A stretch of DNA of 24,924 nt from CAYZHV01 sp964478055 (GCA_964478055.1 CAYZHV010000027.1:1-24924); one strand, 5' to 3'; positions 15,132 to 22,819 are shown, counted from the stretch's first letter. Numbers and translations are program-made. The notes: generated from the letters alone by a model not told the origin.

Positions 15132-15487
15132 CAGTTTGGTTTCACAAGCATAAAGAGCAGCTCACCCCGGCGTATGAGTCGCAGGGTGACCTCCGTGGGA
15201 TCCATGACAAAAGTGAGAACGTACTCCAGCACCAGATCGAGCTCTTCCTGTTTGTAACGCTCGGCTACCATGAAATTGTTCGTGCAGGGAGCGACGTCGC
15301 GGAAGAGGTTGTGTCCAATGGCGTGATGTTCCCCTATTCCGGAAAACCTTGATTCAGCTCGGTTGTAAAACGTAACCGTCCCGTCAGGTTTCATCCGGAT
15401 TATGCCGAAGGGAGCGTTTTGTAGTTCCTCATTAGATGCCTCCGCCAGTTGCTGCGGCAGATTCGGGTCGTCGAAACGGAGACTCAC
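15131..15487 (-). CDS. pyp: Photoactive yellow protein (PYP) family blue-light sensor
   Basis: The 118-residue single-domain PAS protein aligns end to end with Halorhodospira PYP (125 residues). Shared segments are FYNRAE (residues 40-45), FRDVAPCT (62-69), and EYVLTFVMDPTEV (88-100) against EYTFDYQMTPTKV. The chromophore-linked cysteine is C68. The two residues that hydrogen-bond the p-coumaroyl phenolate are Y41 and E45; T50 is replaced by S49; the M100 position is M95. The lid arginine R52 is replaced by isoleucine, and a four-residue gap shortens the loop before EY. It starts with GTG, with GAGG 7 bases upstream, and overlaps the kinase by one base. Family membership is strong. Chromophore loading is unproven, since no TAL or pCL gene is seen here. 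Confidence 0.88.
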   Translation of the reverse strand: MSLRFDDPNLPQQLAEASNEELQNAPFGIIRMKPDGTVTFYNRAESRFSGIGEHHAIGHNLFRDVAPCTNNFMVAERYKQEELDLVLEYVLTFVMDPTEVTLRLIRRGELLFMLVKPN

Positions 15488-15530
15488 GGCTGTACCTCTT
15501 TAGCCTTCTTCTTGCGGTGCTTTACCAGAA

Positions 15531-15559
15531 ATCTTACACGCCTGGGGAGCTGGGAGCAA
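15531..15559 (-). promoter_or_regulatory. Possible internal promoter for the PYP-kinase cluster
   Basis: On the minus strand TTGCTC (15554-15559) and TAAGAT (15531-15536) are 17 bp apart, with the -10 box lying over the amidohydrolase stop codon. Transcription would give a leader of about 40 bases containing the GAGG ribosome site (15494-15498). The gap of 46 bases here is the largest in the ten-gene run, which makes it the natural place for a separate promoter. Both boxes are only moderate matches. Confidence 0.35.
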
Positions 15560-17123
15560 CCTCGGCGCTCCGAGCAAAGACCTGCCGGCCGCCGACCCAG
15601 GTTTCCGACACCTCGATCTCCTGGAGCTTCTCCGACGCACTATCGAAGGGATCGGCGTCGACAACAATGAAATCCGCCAGCTTGCCCTCCTCCAGGGTTC
15701 CCTTCTCTTCCTCCATAAACTCCGCGTAGGCGCTACCGAGGGTATAGGCCGAAACCGCCTCTTCCGGGGTGAGCGCCTCCGGGCCTTCGCGGTTGACCAC
15801 ATAGTGAATCGCCTGAAAAGGACGTACCGTCGGTTCCCCGGGAATATCGGAGCCGAAGGAGAGCGGGATCCCCGCCTCTAGGAGAGATCGATGCGGATAA
15901 GCGTGAAGGGCTCGCTCTTTTCCGAGGATTTCCACGTCCTTTGTCGGATTACCCATCGCGTGGGGCTGGGCGGCGATTAGAACCCCGAGCTCCTGGAGCC
16001 GCTCCATATCGAGGGGATCAACGAGTTGCGCGTGCTCGAGCCTGAGACGGAGCTCTTTGAGAACCGGATACTCCCGAGCAACCGCCTCGAGGCGGTCGAG
16101 AAACTCGTGAATCGCTCCGTCCCCGATAGCGTGAAACGCCGCCTGCCGCTTCTTTTTTGCCGCCCGGATGAGCACTTTGTCGAGCTCCTCGCCCTTTAGT
16201 ACGGGGGTTCCGTAGTTCTCAGGCTCCCCGGGGTACGGCTCCAAGAGCCAGGCGGTCCGTGTGGAAAACGTGCCGTCGAGAAAATACTTCCAAGGCCCTT
16301 TTCGAAACCAGAGCCGGTCGAAACGGCGGAGATCCGTGAGCCGGGCGACCAAGGGCATGACACCGTAGGGCCAGCAGGAGAAGCGGCTCGTGAGGTCGCC
16401 TCTCTTCTTGAGCTTCCGTAGAACGCCGATTGTCTGCGGCAGCCAGGTGTTGTCCTGCACGGAAGTGATGCCGTAGCTCCGGTAGTGGCCGAGGGCCCGT
16501 TCCACCGCCGAAGTGAGTCGCTTCCGGTCCCGATGAAGCACCATAAAGCGCTCGCGGTGTATCGGGTGGAGTGCCGCATCCCGCAGGATGCCCGTAGGTT
16601 CGCCACGCTCGTCCCGGACGATAACGCCACCATCGGGATCGGGAGTCCCCCGATCAATCCCGAGCTCTTTGAGCATCTGGCTGTTGACCCAGGCTCCGTG
16701 TCCGGAAAACTGAATTAGCGCCACCGGGTTTTCCGGGAATCGCTGATCCAGAAGGGAGCGGTGCGGCTCCGGACAGTCCGGATAGTCCCAGCCGAAAGCC
16801 ATAATTAGCTCATTCTTTGGCCACTGGGCAAAGCTCTCTTCCAAGCGCCCCAGGATTTCCTCTTCATTGAGTCCGGTTAGACTCGGGTAGGTCTCGTTAT
16901 CTCCGAAAACCGCGGTATGGAGGTGGTTGTCGTTGAAGCCCGGGAGTATCACCTTCCCCCGGAACTCCTTACGCTCTCCCCTCCCTTTCCACCTCTCCGG
17001 GAGCTCCGCGACTGGGCCTACCCAGACGATTCTATCCCTCTGAACGACCAGTGCACCCTCGTCGATCCGGTTCCAGGGATCTCGATATATTCTTTCTCCC
17101 AGGAGGATTGTGTAATCACTCAT
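15534..17123 (-). CDS. YtcJ-like metal-dependent amidohydrolase (Amidohydro_3)
   Basis: A 529-residue cytoplasmic hydrolase of the amidohydrolase superfamily. Metal-site residues are visible: H67 and H69 in FNDNHLH, H331 in FHAIGDGA, H364 in LEHAQ and D426 in FGSDIPGEP. KYFLDGT at 279-285 matches the YtcJ-type central motif. The C-terminus (GKLADFIVVDADPF) returns to the beta-sandwich domain. Relatives deacylate or hydrolyse N-substituted amides; the substrate here is unknown. A strong AAGGAGG (17131-17137) lies 7 bases before the ATG, and the start overlaps the permease stop by 4 bases. Co-occurrence with a DMT permease suggests uptake or efflux of its substrate or product. Confidence 0.92.
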   Translation of the reverse strand: MSDYTILLGERIYRDPWNRIDEGALVVQRDRIVWVGPVAELPERWKGRGERKEFRGKVILPGFNDNHLHTAVFGDNETYPSLTGLNEEEILGRLEESFAQWPKNELIMAFGWDYPDCPEPHRSLLDQRFPENPVALIQFSGHGAWVNSQMLKELGIDRGTPDPDGGVIVRDERGEPTGILRDAALHPIHRERFMVLHRDRKRLTSAVERALGHYRSYGITSVQDNTWLPQTIGVLRKLKKRGDLTSRFSCWPYGVMPLVARLTDLRRFDRLWFRKGPWKYFLDGTFSTRTAWLLEPYPGEPENYGTPVLKGEELDKVLIRAAKKKRQAAFHAIGDGAIHEFLDRLEAVAREYPVLKELRLRLEHAQLVDPLDMERLQELGVLIAAQPHAMGNPTKDVEILGKERALHAYPHRSLLEAGIPLSFGSDIPGEPTVRPFQAIHYVVNREGPEALTPEEAVSAYTLGSAYAEFMEEEKGTLEEGKLADFIVVDADPFDSASEKLQEIEVSETWVGGRQVFARSAEVAPSSPGV

Positions 17124-18016
17124 CCTGTTACCTCCTTGTTCTCTTCAACGGTTACGCCAGCCTTCCGCTCCCCCCGGGCGAGCCCGTAGAGGGCTGCCAT
17201 TACGACTGCTCCGCCGACCAGGGTAAGAATGGAAGGGATTTCCCCAAGTATGAAGACTGCCATTGTCGTAGCGAAAACGGGCTCCAAGAGGATCGAGGAT
17301 GAGACGAAAGTCGCCCTGACGAACTTGAGCGCCCAGTTGAAAAGCGCATGTCCGAGAATGGTACAAAAGAACGCGAGGCCGAGAAAGATCAGGTACTCCT
17401 CCGGAGCAAAGCCGCCAAGGCTCGATCCCCAGAGTAGGGCCAGCGGAAAGAGGAGAGCGGCGGCAACCCCGTAGACCATAGCGTTGTACTGAAGCGCCCC
17501 CACCCGCCTCCTGAGATTACTACCGAGTAGCATATACCCCGAAACCGCCGCGGCTCCGGCGATGGCCAGGAGGTTTCCCCGGACATCGCCAGTGCCCGAA
17601 CGGAGGTCCCCCCAGGAGAGGATGACCGTACCGAGCAGAGCCGTCAGTATGAGCAGAACTGCTCCGGGCAGCGGCTTCTCCCTGAAGAAAAGCACAGTCC
17701 CGGCGAGGACCAGTACCGGGTGGAGACTCACCAGCACCGTGGCGCTGGCAACGCTGGTCATGGTGACCGCGGTGATCCAGGTAGCAAAGTGGAGAGCGAG
17801 AAAGGTCCCGCTTGAGATGGTCAGAAAAACGTCCCGCTTGCTCAGTCCCCGCACGCCCCGAAGAGCAAAAGGAGCAATCATTAGAAAGGCAAAGAGCATT
17901 CGATACGCCGCGATCGTTAGAGGTGGAGCGGAGGAGAGACGAATGAGAATCGCCGAAACGGAGGTAAAGGCCACTGCAATAATGACAATGAGTCGGCTTC
18001 GATGACGGAGATTCAT
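17120..18016 (-). CDS. EamA/DMT-family permease
   Basis: A 298-residue inner-membrane protein with about ten hydrophobic spans arranged as two EamA repeats. The first repeat includes SAILIRLSSAPPLTIAAYR and an end-of-repeat LFFREKPLPG (about 108-117). The second repeat ends with a matching FILGEIPSILTLVGG. The doubled E-x-P feature is typical of drug/metabolite transporters such as amino-acid or metabolite exporters. The substrate is unknown. The ATG at 18016 has GGAG 7 bases upstream and overlaps the preceding ORF by 4 bases; the stop overlaps the amidohydrolase start by 4 bases. Confidence 0.92.
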   Translation of the reverse strand: MNLRHRSRLIVIIAVAFTSVSAILIRLSSAPPLTIAAYRMLFAFLMIAPFALRGVRGLSKRDVFLTISSGTFLALHFATWITAVTMTSVASATVLVSLHPVLVLAGTVLFFREKPLPGAVLLILTALLGTVILSWGDLRSGTGDVRGNLLAIAGAAAVSGYMLLGSNLRRRVGALQYNAMVYGVAAALLFPLALLWGSSLGGFAPEEYLIFLGLAFFCTILGHALFNWALKFVRATFVSSSILLEPVFATTMAVFILGEIPSILTLVGGAVVMAALYGLARGERKAGVTVEENKEVTG

Positions 18017-18363
18017 CCACCTGCTCCACGAATAGCCGCTGCCGCGCGCTCGGCGAGATTCGGATCGCTTCCGAGCACACTGACTTTGACGCCCAGGTCC
18101 CGGGCAGCCTGCATGTCAACTAGATCCGGAGATGGTGAGAGCACAACTACCTGCCGGACCCTCGGCGCCCAGTCCAGGAGAGGTCGGGAGATGGGAACCC
18201 CCACCGTTATTACAATGTCACACCCCTCGACGCGGTGGAAGCTCTCGAGGGGCTCGGTAGATTCGTAGGTTATGAGCTCCCCTAGTTGCTTTAGCGGTGC
18301 AAAGTCCAGCCCAGCCGGGGCGCTCTGAGTGTCGAGAAAGACAAGGCGCATTCCTAGGCTCAT
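18013..18363 (-). CDS. Stand-alone N-terminal domain of a 2-hydroxyacid dehydrogenase
   Basis: A 116-residue protein resembling the first part of glycerate/phosphoglycerate-type D-2-hydroxyacid dehydrogenases. It has MRLVFLDTQSAP at the start, LGELITYE, CDIVITVGVPISRPLL, and an AARDLGVKVSVL segment where the family has AARERGIPVTNVP. Full enzymes are about 320 residues and carry an NAD-binding Rossmann domain next; here the stop is followed at once by the permease gene, so that domain is absent. Catalytic R, E and H of the family lie in the missing part. It is either a retained remnant or a binding domain with another role. An alternative start is M5 at 18351. It overlaps the permease start by 4 bases, so it is kept in frame within the operon. 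Confidence 0.65.
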   Translation of the reverse strand: MSLGMRLVFLDTQSAPAGLDFAPLKQLGELITYESTEPLESFHRVEGCDIVITVGVPISRPLLDWAPRVRQVVVLSPSPDLVDMQAARDLGVKVSVLGSDPNLAERAAAAIRGAGG

Positions 18364-18387
18364 AGCATATCCGGCGGAGAAATGAAA

Positions 18388-19260
18388 CTATCGCTTCTGG
18401 AGACGCCGAAGTTGCTCCCGGAGCTCCTCCATTTGAACGCCGATTTTGGCGATCACTCCCTCCTGGTCTTCTTTCATCTCTCGTAGTCGCTTCTCGCTAT
18501 CGATAATGAGCCGTTCGAGCTTATCCAAGGTTGATTTTCGGGTCTCCTCGTCCTTTTCGAAGTCCCCGAACTCATGCTCGATTTCATTATTGCGAATCTC
18601 TCCCACCAGGTTCCGGTAGAGATCGCTCTGGAGAGCCTTTACCGCGTAACCGAGGCGCCCCTCCTTTTCGAGCCTCCGGACGCTCACCTCCATGTAGCTG
18701 TCGTAGAGCCAGATCATTGGCCTAAAGTTGGAGGCGCGCTTGAGAAAGTCATGATCCTCACCGAGGGTAATCGTCTCATCGAATCCCCCCACCCGCTCGA
18801 AGAGCCGCTTCGTGCAGAATATGCAAAACCCGGGAGCCCGGGGCTCGCTTTTCGCTGTATAGCGAACGATAGAGTTGGCCAGGGAAAAAAGCGCCTTGTC
18901 CAAGCCCACCTCCGAGATTGGTCTGATTTCGCAGGTGGCTAGATCCGCATACCGCCGCTCCATCTCATCGTGGACATTCTCCACGAACTCCGGCGGTACT
19001 TTGACGTCAGCGTCGAGAAAGAGGATAAACCTACCCTCTGACGCGGACGCTCCGGCATTTCTTCCCCTGGCTGGCATGCCGCCCTCCACCACTCGCGCGC
19101 CCTTCTCTCGAGCGATAGCCGCTGTCCTGTCCTCGGAGTGAGCGTCAGCGACGATCACCTCGAAGTCAGGAAAGGTCTGCTCTTTGAGAGAGTCCAGGAG
19201 CACCGGCAGGAGCTCCTCCTCATTGTAGGCGGGTATGACGACGCTAACTTTCTTGTCCAA
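18388..19260 (-). CDS. Family 2 glycosyltransferase with C-terminal coiled coil
   Basis: A 290-residue protein with a GT-A fold: SVVIPAYNEEELL (6-18), FEVIVADAHSEDRT (33-46), and the metal-binding D-A-D at 83-85 in ILFLDADVKVP. ITLGEDHDFLKR follows further on as the acceptor-side motif. There is no membrane span. The last 55 residues are strongly charged, with heptad-like leucines, and probably form a coiled coil, which is unusual for a GT2 enzyme. The start is taken as TTG at 19260 because AGGAGG lies 6 bases upstream and homology begins just after; the frame is open to 19332. It overlaps the beta-glucosidase tail by 17 bases. Donor and acceptor are unknown. Confidence 0.82.
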   Translation of the reverse strand: MDKKVSVVIPAYNEEELLPVLLDSLKEQTFPDFEVIVADAHSEDRTAAIAREKGARVVEGGMPARGRNAGASASEGRFILFLDADVKVPPEFVENVHDEMERRYADLATCEIRPISEVGLDKALFSLANSIVRYTAKSEPRAPGFCIFCTKRLFERVGGFDETITLGEDHDFLKRASNFRPMIWLYDSYMEVSVRRLEKEGRLGYAVKALQSDLYRNLVGEIRNNEIEHEFGDFEKDEETRKSTLDKLERLIIDSEKRLREMKEDQEGVIAKIGVQMEELREQLRRLQKR

Positions 19261-20614
19261 ACGCTTCCTCCTCTGCGCTGTTGGTGAAGACAGTGCCGTC
19301 GCCGTGACAGACCCGGCGATACCAGTGGCCACTCGCCTTCACCGTTCGTTCTCCAGTTGGATAGTCTACGTGAATTAGCCCAAACCGCTTGCTCAGTCCT
19401 TCTGACCATTCGAAGTTGTCCAAGAGACTCCAGACGAAATAGCCCCGAACATCAACACCGGCGCGCATGGCGCGATGAAGGGCGGTAAGATAGCTCCTAA
19501 GATAATCGATGCGCTCCTGGTCACGGATTTCCTTGCCCTCTACCTCGTCCTTAAAGGCCGCTCCGTTCTCGGTCACATATATCGGGATCGGTCCATACTC
19601 CTCATCGACCCAGCGAAGGACATCGTAGAAGCTCTCGGGAAAGATCTCCCAGTTCATATCGGTAAAACGGACCCCCTCGTAGGAGGCGTCGAGAATCTTG
19701 TGCCCGATAAAGGGGACCCAGGTCTTTCGGACAACCATCCGGGCGTAATGATTTACACCGAGGAAGTCGATCGGCTCCGCCATGGTGGCAAAGTCCTCCG
19801 GCCGAGCCTCCCGGAGGATGAGTCCCATGGGCCGGTGCAGTCCCAGGGGATAGCGCCCCTTGAATACCGGGTCGAGAAAGAGGCGGTTGACCGCTTTGTC
19901 CAGCCGCTCCGCTATCCTACGGTCCTTTTCCCGGGCCGGGACAACCGGAGAGATGATATTACTAATCCCGACCTTGGCCTCGGGTCGCCGGCTCCGTATC
20001 GCCTGCACCGCCTTGCCGTGCCCGAGGAGCATAAAGTGTACCGCCCTCGCCGCGGCCACCAGGCTCGCCTTGCCGGGAGCGTGAACCCCCTGACGGTATC
20101 CGAAGTTGGTCACCGTCCCGGGCTCGTTTATTGTTATCCAGTGGCTCACCCGGTCACCGAGGCGATCCGCCATGAGGGAGGCGTACTCGGCAAACCGGTC
20201 GCTCCCCTCCCGACGTTCCCAGCCCCCGCGCTTCTCTAGCTCCAGGGGGAGATCCCAGTGAAAAAGGGTGACAAAAGGCTTAATGCCTTTCTCGAGAAGC
20301 GCGTCGACCAAACGGCTGTAGAAATCGACTCCCTTCTCGTTTAGAGGCCCCCTGCCGGTAGGCTGCACCCGGGGCCAGGAGACGGAAAAGCGGTACGCCC
20401 CGATACCGAGGTACTCCATCAGATCGACATCCTCCCGCCAGCGCCGGTAGTGGTCCGAGCCGGGATAGGGAGAACTCTTGTCGAGTATTGTAGAGGGTCG
20501 CATAGCAAACTCATCCCAGCTCGAAAGCCCTTTGCCGTCTGCTTCAGGCGCGCCTTCTATTTGAAACGCCGCGGTGGCCGTTCCCCAAAGGAACGACTCA
20601 GGAAAATGTACCAC
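19244..20614 (-). CDS. GH1 beta-glucosidase
   Basis: Cytoplasmic retaining glycosidase of about 456 residues, the normal size for GH1. The N-terminal FPESFLWGTATAAFQIEG is the family signature. The acid/base glutamate lies in WITINEPG and the nucleophile in IPIYVTENGA. WSLLDNFEWSEGLSKRFGL, near the end, is the glycone/aglycone-site block. It hydrolyses beta-linked glucosides or related sugars; exact specificity cannot be read. The start is uncertain: TTG at 20632 or GTG at 20614. GTG is preferred because it gives the usual short lead into FPESFLWG and sits 7 bases after a possible -10. Neither start has a Shine-Dalgarno. Confidence 0.95.
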   Translation of the reverse strand: MVHFPESFLWGTATAAFQIEGAPEADGKGLSSWDEFAMRPSTILDKSSPYPGSDHYRRWREDVDLMEYLGIGAYRFSVSWPRVQPTGRGPLNEKGVDFYSRLVDALLEKGIKPFVTLFHWDLPLELEKRGGWERREGSDRFAEYASLMADRLGDRVSHWITINEPGTVTNFGYRQGVHAPGKASLVAAARAVHFMLLGHGKAVQAIRSRRPEAKVGISNIISPVVPAREKDRRIAERLDKAVNRLFLDPVFKGRYPLGLHRPMGLILREARPEDFATMAEPIDFLGVNHYARMVVRKTWVPFIGHKILDASYEGVRFTDMNWEIFPESFYDVLRWVDEEYGPIPIYVTENGAAFKDEVEGKEIRDQERIDYLRSYLTALHRAMRAGVDVRGYFVWSLLDNFEWSEGLSKRFGLIHVDYPTGERTVKASGHWYRRVCHGDGTVFTNSAEEEAFGQES

Positions 20615-20621
20615 GTGGTAG

Positions 20622-20651
20622 AAGGTAGCCAACCTACCCCGGAGGAATCAA
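20622..20651 (-). promoter_or_regulatory. Tentative promoter for the beta-glucosidase and downstream genes
   Basis: On the minus strand TTGATT (20646-20651) lies 18 bp from TACCTT (20622-20627), which ends 7 bases before the preferred GTG. The -10 is weak, but the geometry repeats that of other first genes here. Confidence 0.28.
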
Positions 20652-20695
20652 ACGCCATGAAAACGGTTACACTCCCCAAACCCTCCTCATTTGTG

Positions 20696-20701
20696 TATAC
20701 T
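20696..20701 (+). promoter_or_regulatory. -10 box for the SorE-like gene
   Basis: TATACT matches the -10 consensus at 5 of 6 positions and ends 7 bases before the ATG at 20709. No convincing -35 is found at 16-18 bp, so an activator may be needed. No Shine-Dalgarno precedes the ATG. Confidence 0.42.
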
Positions 20702-20708
20702 CGGACCC

Positions 20709-21980
20709 ATGAAAACCAAAGCAGTCCGTCTCTACGGAGAGAACGATCTCCGCCTTGAAGAGTTTGAGCTCCCGGAAATTGGCGAGGACGAGATTCTTGC
20801 CCACATAATCTCCGACAGCATTTGTATGTCGAGCCACAAGGAAACTGTCCAGGGCTCCCGACACAAGCGCGTACCCGAGGACGTGGACAAGAATCCGGTC
20901 ATCATCGGCCACGAGTTCTGCGGTGAGATAGTTAAAGTTGGAAGTCGCTGGAAGGACCAGTTCGAGGAAGGACAGCGCTTTTCGATTCAGCCGGCGATCA
21001 ACCATCCGGACTATATGGGTGGCATGGCCGCCCCGGGCTACTCCTTTCAGTACATCGGTGGCGATGCCACGTACATCAATATTCCCAAGGTCGTCATGGA
21101 ACAGGGGTGCCTCCTCGAGTATACCGGAGAGGCGTATTACATGGGTTCCCTGGCGGAACCGATGTCCTGTATCGTTGGCACTTTTCACGCCATGTATCAC
21201 ACCCGGAAGGATAGCTACGTCCATGACATGGGTATAGTCGAGGGTGGAAACATGGCAATCCTCGCCGGGGTCGGTCCCATGGGTCTCGGTGCCATCGACT
21301 ACGCCATACACAACGAGCGGCGCCCTTCCCTCCTCGTGGTCACCGACATAGATGACGCCCGGCTCAAGCGGGCGAGCGAGCTCTATACGCCGGAAGAGGC
21401 GGCCCGACATGGTGTGGAGCTCCACTACGTAAACACAAAGAACGTCGACGATCCCGTGGAGCATCTCAAATCCTACACCAAGGGTGAGGGCTACGACGAT
21501 GTGATGGTATTTGCCCCGGTAGCCGCTCTCTTCGAGCAGGCAGACCGTATCCTCGGCTACGACGGCTGTCTCAACTTCTTCGCTGGGCCAACTAAGCCGG
21601 AGCTATCAGCGCAGATCAACATCTACGACGTGCACTACGCCTCCCACCACCTTGTCGGTACCAGTGGAGGCAACACCGAAGATATGAAGGAGTCCCTGGA
21701 CATGATGTCTCGGGGCGTCATTAACCCCTCCGCGATGATTACACACGTCGGTGGTCTCGACGCGGTGGCGGACACCACGATCCGGCTCCCGGAGATTTCG
21801 GGGGGGAAGAAGCTGATGTACCCCAACGTCAGCATGGAGCTCACCGCAATCGAGGACTTCGCTGAGAAGGGAAAGAGCGACCCGATGTTCGCCCGTCTCG
21901 CGGAGATAGTCGACCGTCACAACGGCCTCTGGAACGCCGAGGCCGAGCGCTATCTCATAGAAAACGCGAAACCGATATGA
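20709..21980 (+). CDS. sorE: Zinc-type dehydrogenase resembling L-sorbose-1-phosphate reductase (SorE)
   Basis: A 423-residue medium-chain dehydrogenase. The N-terminus MKTKAVRLYGENDLRLEEF and the following SICMSSHKETVQGSRHKRVP are, from memory, very close to SorE proteins that reduce L-sorbose 1-phosphate to glucitol 6-phosphate. Catalytic zinc ligands are C39, H68 and E69 (IGHEFCGEI). The nucleotide-binding loop is ILAGVGPMGLGAI. The structural-zinc cysteine cluster of classical alcohol dehydrogenases is absent. The ATG at 20709 follows a -10 box by 7 bases. It overlaps nfo by 4 bases (ATGA). No sorbose PTS genes lie in the window, so its physiological substrate may differ. Confidence 0.78.
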   Translation: MKTKAVRLYGENDLRLEEFELPEIGEDEILAHIISDSICMSSHKETVQGSRHKRVPEDVDKNPVIIGHEFCGEIVKVGSRWKDQFEEGQRFSIQPAINHPDYMGGMAAPGYSFQYIGGDATYINIPKVVMEQGCLLEYTGEAYYMGSLAEPMSCIVGTFHAMYHTRKDSYVHDMGIVEGGNMAILAGVGPMGLGAIDYAIHNERRPSLLVVTDIDDARLKRASELYTPEEAARHGVELHYVNTKNVDDPVEHLKSYTKGEGYDDVMVFAPVAALFEQADRILGYDGCLNFFAGPTKPELSAQINIYDVHYASHHLVGTSGGNTEDMKESLDMMSRGVINPSAMITHVGGLDAVADTTIRLPEISGGKKLMYPNVSMELTAIEDFAEKGKSDPMFARLAEIVDRHNGLWNAEAERYLIENAKPI

Positions 21981-22819
21981 AATATCTCGGGGCTCATGTG
22001 AGTGCCAGCGGGGGCGTCGAAAACGCCCCCGTCAATGAGCAGGAGATCGGCGGCAAGGCTCTCGGCCTCTTTACCAAGAACCAGCGGCAGTGGAACGCAA
22101 AACCCCTAACTGAGGAGAATATCTCCGGCTTCGAAAAAAACATCGCCGAGGCCGATATACCCCTAAGCCAGGTGCTCCCCCACGCAAGCTACCTCATAAA
22201 CATCGGCAGCCCCGAGGAGGAGAAGCGAAAGAAGTCCGCCGCGGCACTACAGGATGAAGTGGAGCGGGCCCGGCAGCTCGGGATCGGCCTGGTGAATTTC
22301 CATCCCGGAAGTCACGTAAAGCTCATAACCGAAGAAGAGTGCCTCGCCTTGATCGCCTCGGAGATGAATAGCATTATCGCTAAAACCGACGAGGTGGTCC
22401 TGGTCCTGGAAAACACCGCCGGGCAAGGGAGTAACGTGGGCTACCGCTTCGAGCATCTCGCCCGGATTATCGAGCTCATCGATAAGAAGAACCGGGTCGG
22501 AGTATGTCTGGACACCTGCCACACCTACGCCGCGGGGTACGATATCTCTACAGCGGACGGATGGGACCGCACCATGGAAGAGTTCGACTCCGTCGTCGGT
22601 CTCGACTACCTGAAAGGGATGCACATCAACGACTCCCAGTTCGACCTCGGAAGCCGAAAGGACAGGCACGCCGCGATAGGCAAAGGGACCCTCGGGGTCG
22701 AGGCGTTTCGCCCCATTATGAACGACTCCCGCCTGGAAGATATGCCTTTGATCCTCGAGACCAACGAGCCCGAACTCTGGCCGGAGGAGATCAAGCTTCT
22801 CTACGGTATGATCGCTTAA
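21977..22819 (+). CDS. nfo: Endonuclease IV (AP endonuclease)
   Basis: Cleaves DNA 5' to abasic sites and removes blocked 3' ends in base excision repair. The 280-residue length matches E. coli Nfo. All nine zinc-site residues fall at the E. coli positions: H69, H109, E145, D179, H182, H216, D229, H231 and E261. The start MKYLGAHVSASGGV is the family opening. The ATG overlaps the SorE-like stop by 4 bases, so the repair enzyme is translationally coupled to a sugar dehydrogenase. Its partner enzymes PolX and LigA lie about 13 kb away in this window. Confidence 0.98.
   Translation: MKYLGAHVSASGGVENAPVNEQEIGGKALGLFTKNQRQWNAKPLTEENISGFEKNIAEADIPLSQVLPHASYLINIGSPEEEKRKKSAAALQDEVERARQLGIGLVNFHPGSHVKLITEEECLALIASEMNSIIAKTDEVVLVLENTAGQGSNVGYRFEHLARIIELIDKKNRVGVCLDTCHTYAAGYDISTADGWDRTMEEFDSVVGLDYLKGMHINDSQFDLGSRKDRHAAIGKGTLGVEAFRPIMNDSRLEDMPLILETNEPELWPEEIKLLYGMIA

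Noticed and set aside
18013..18363. Frameshifted full-length 2-hydroxyacid dehydrogenase
   Set aside because: The permease gene begins within 4 bases of the stop, and no Rossmann-type sequence is found in other frames nearby.
20667..21464. 265-codon open frame opposite the SorE-like gene
   Set aside because: Antisense to conserved zinc-site and Rossmann motifs; no start signals; no recognisable domain.
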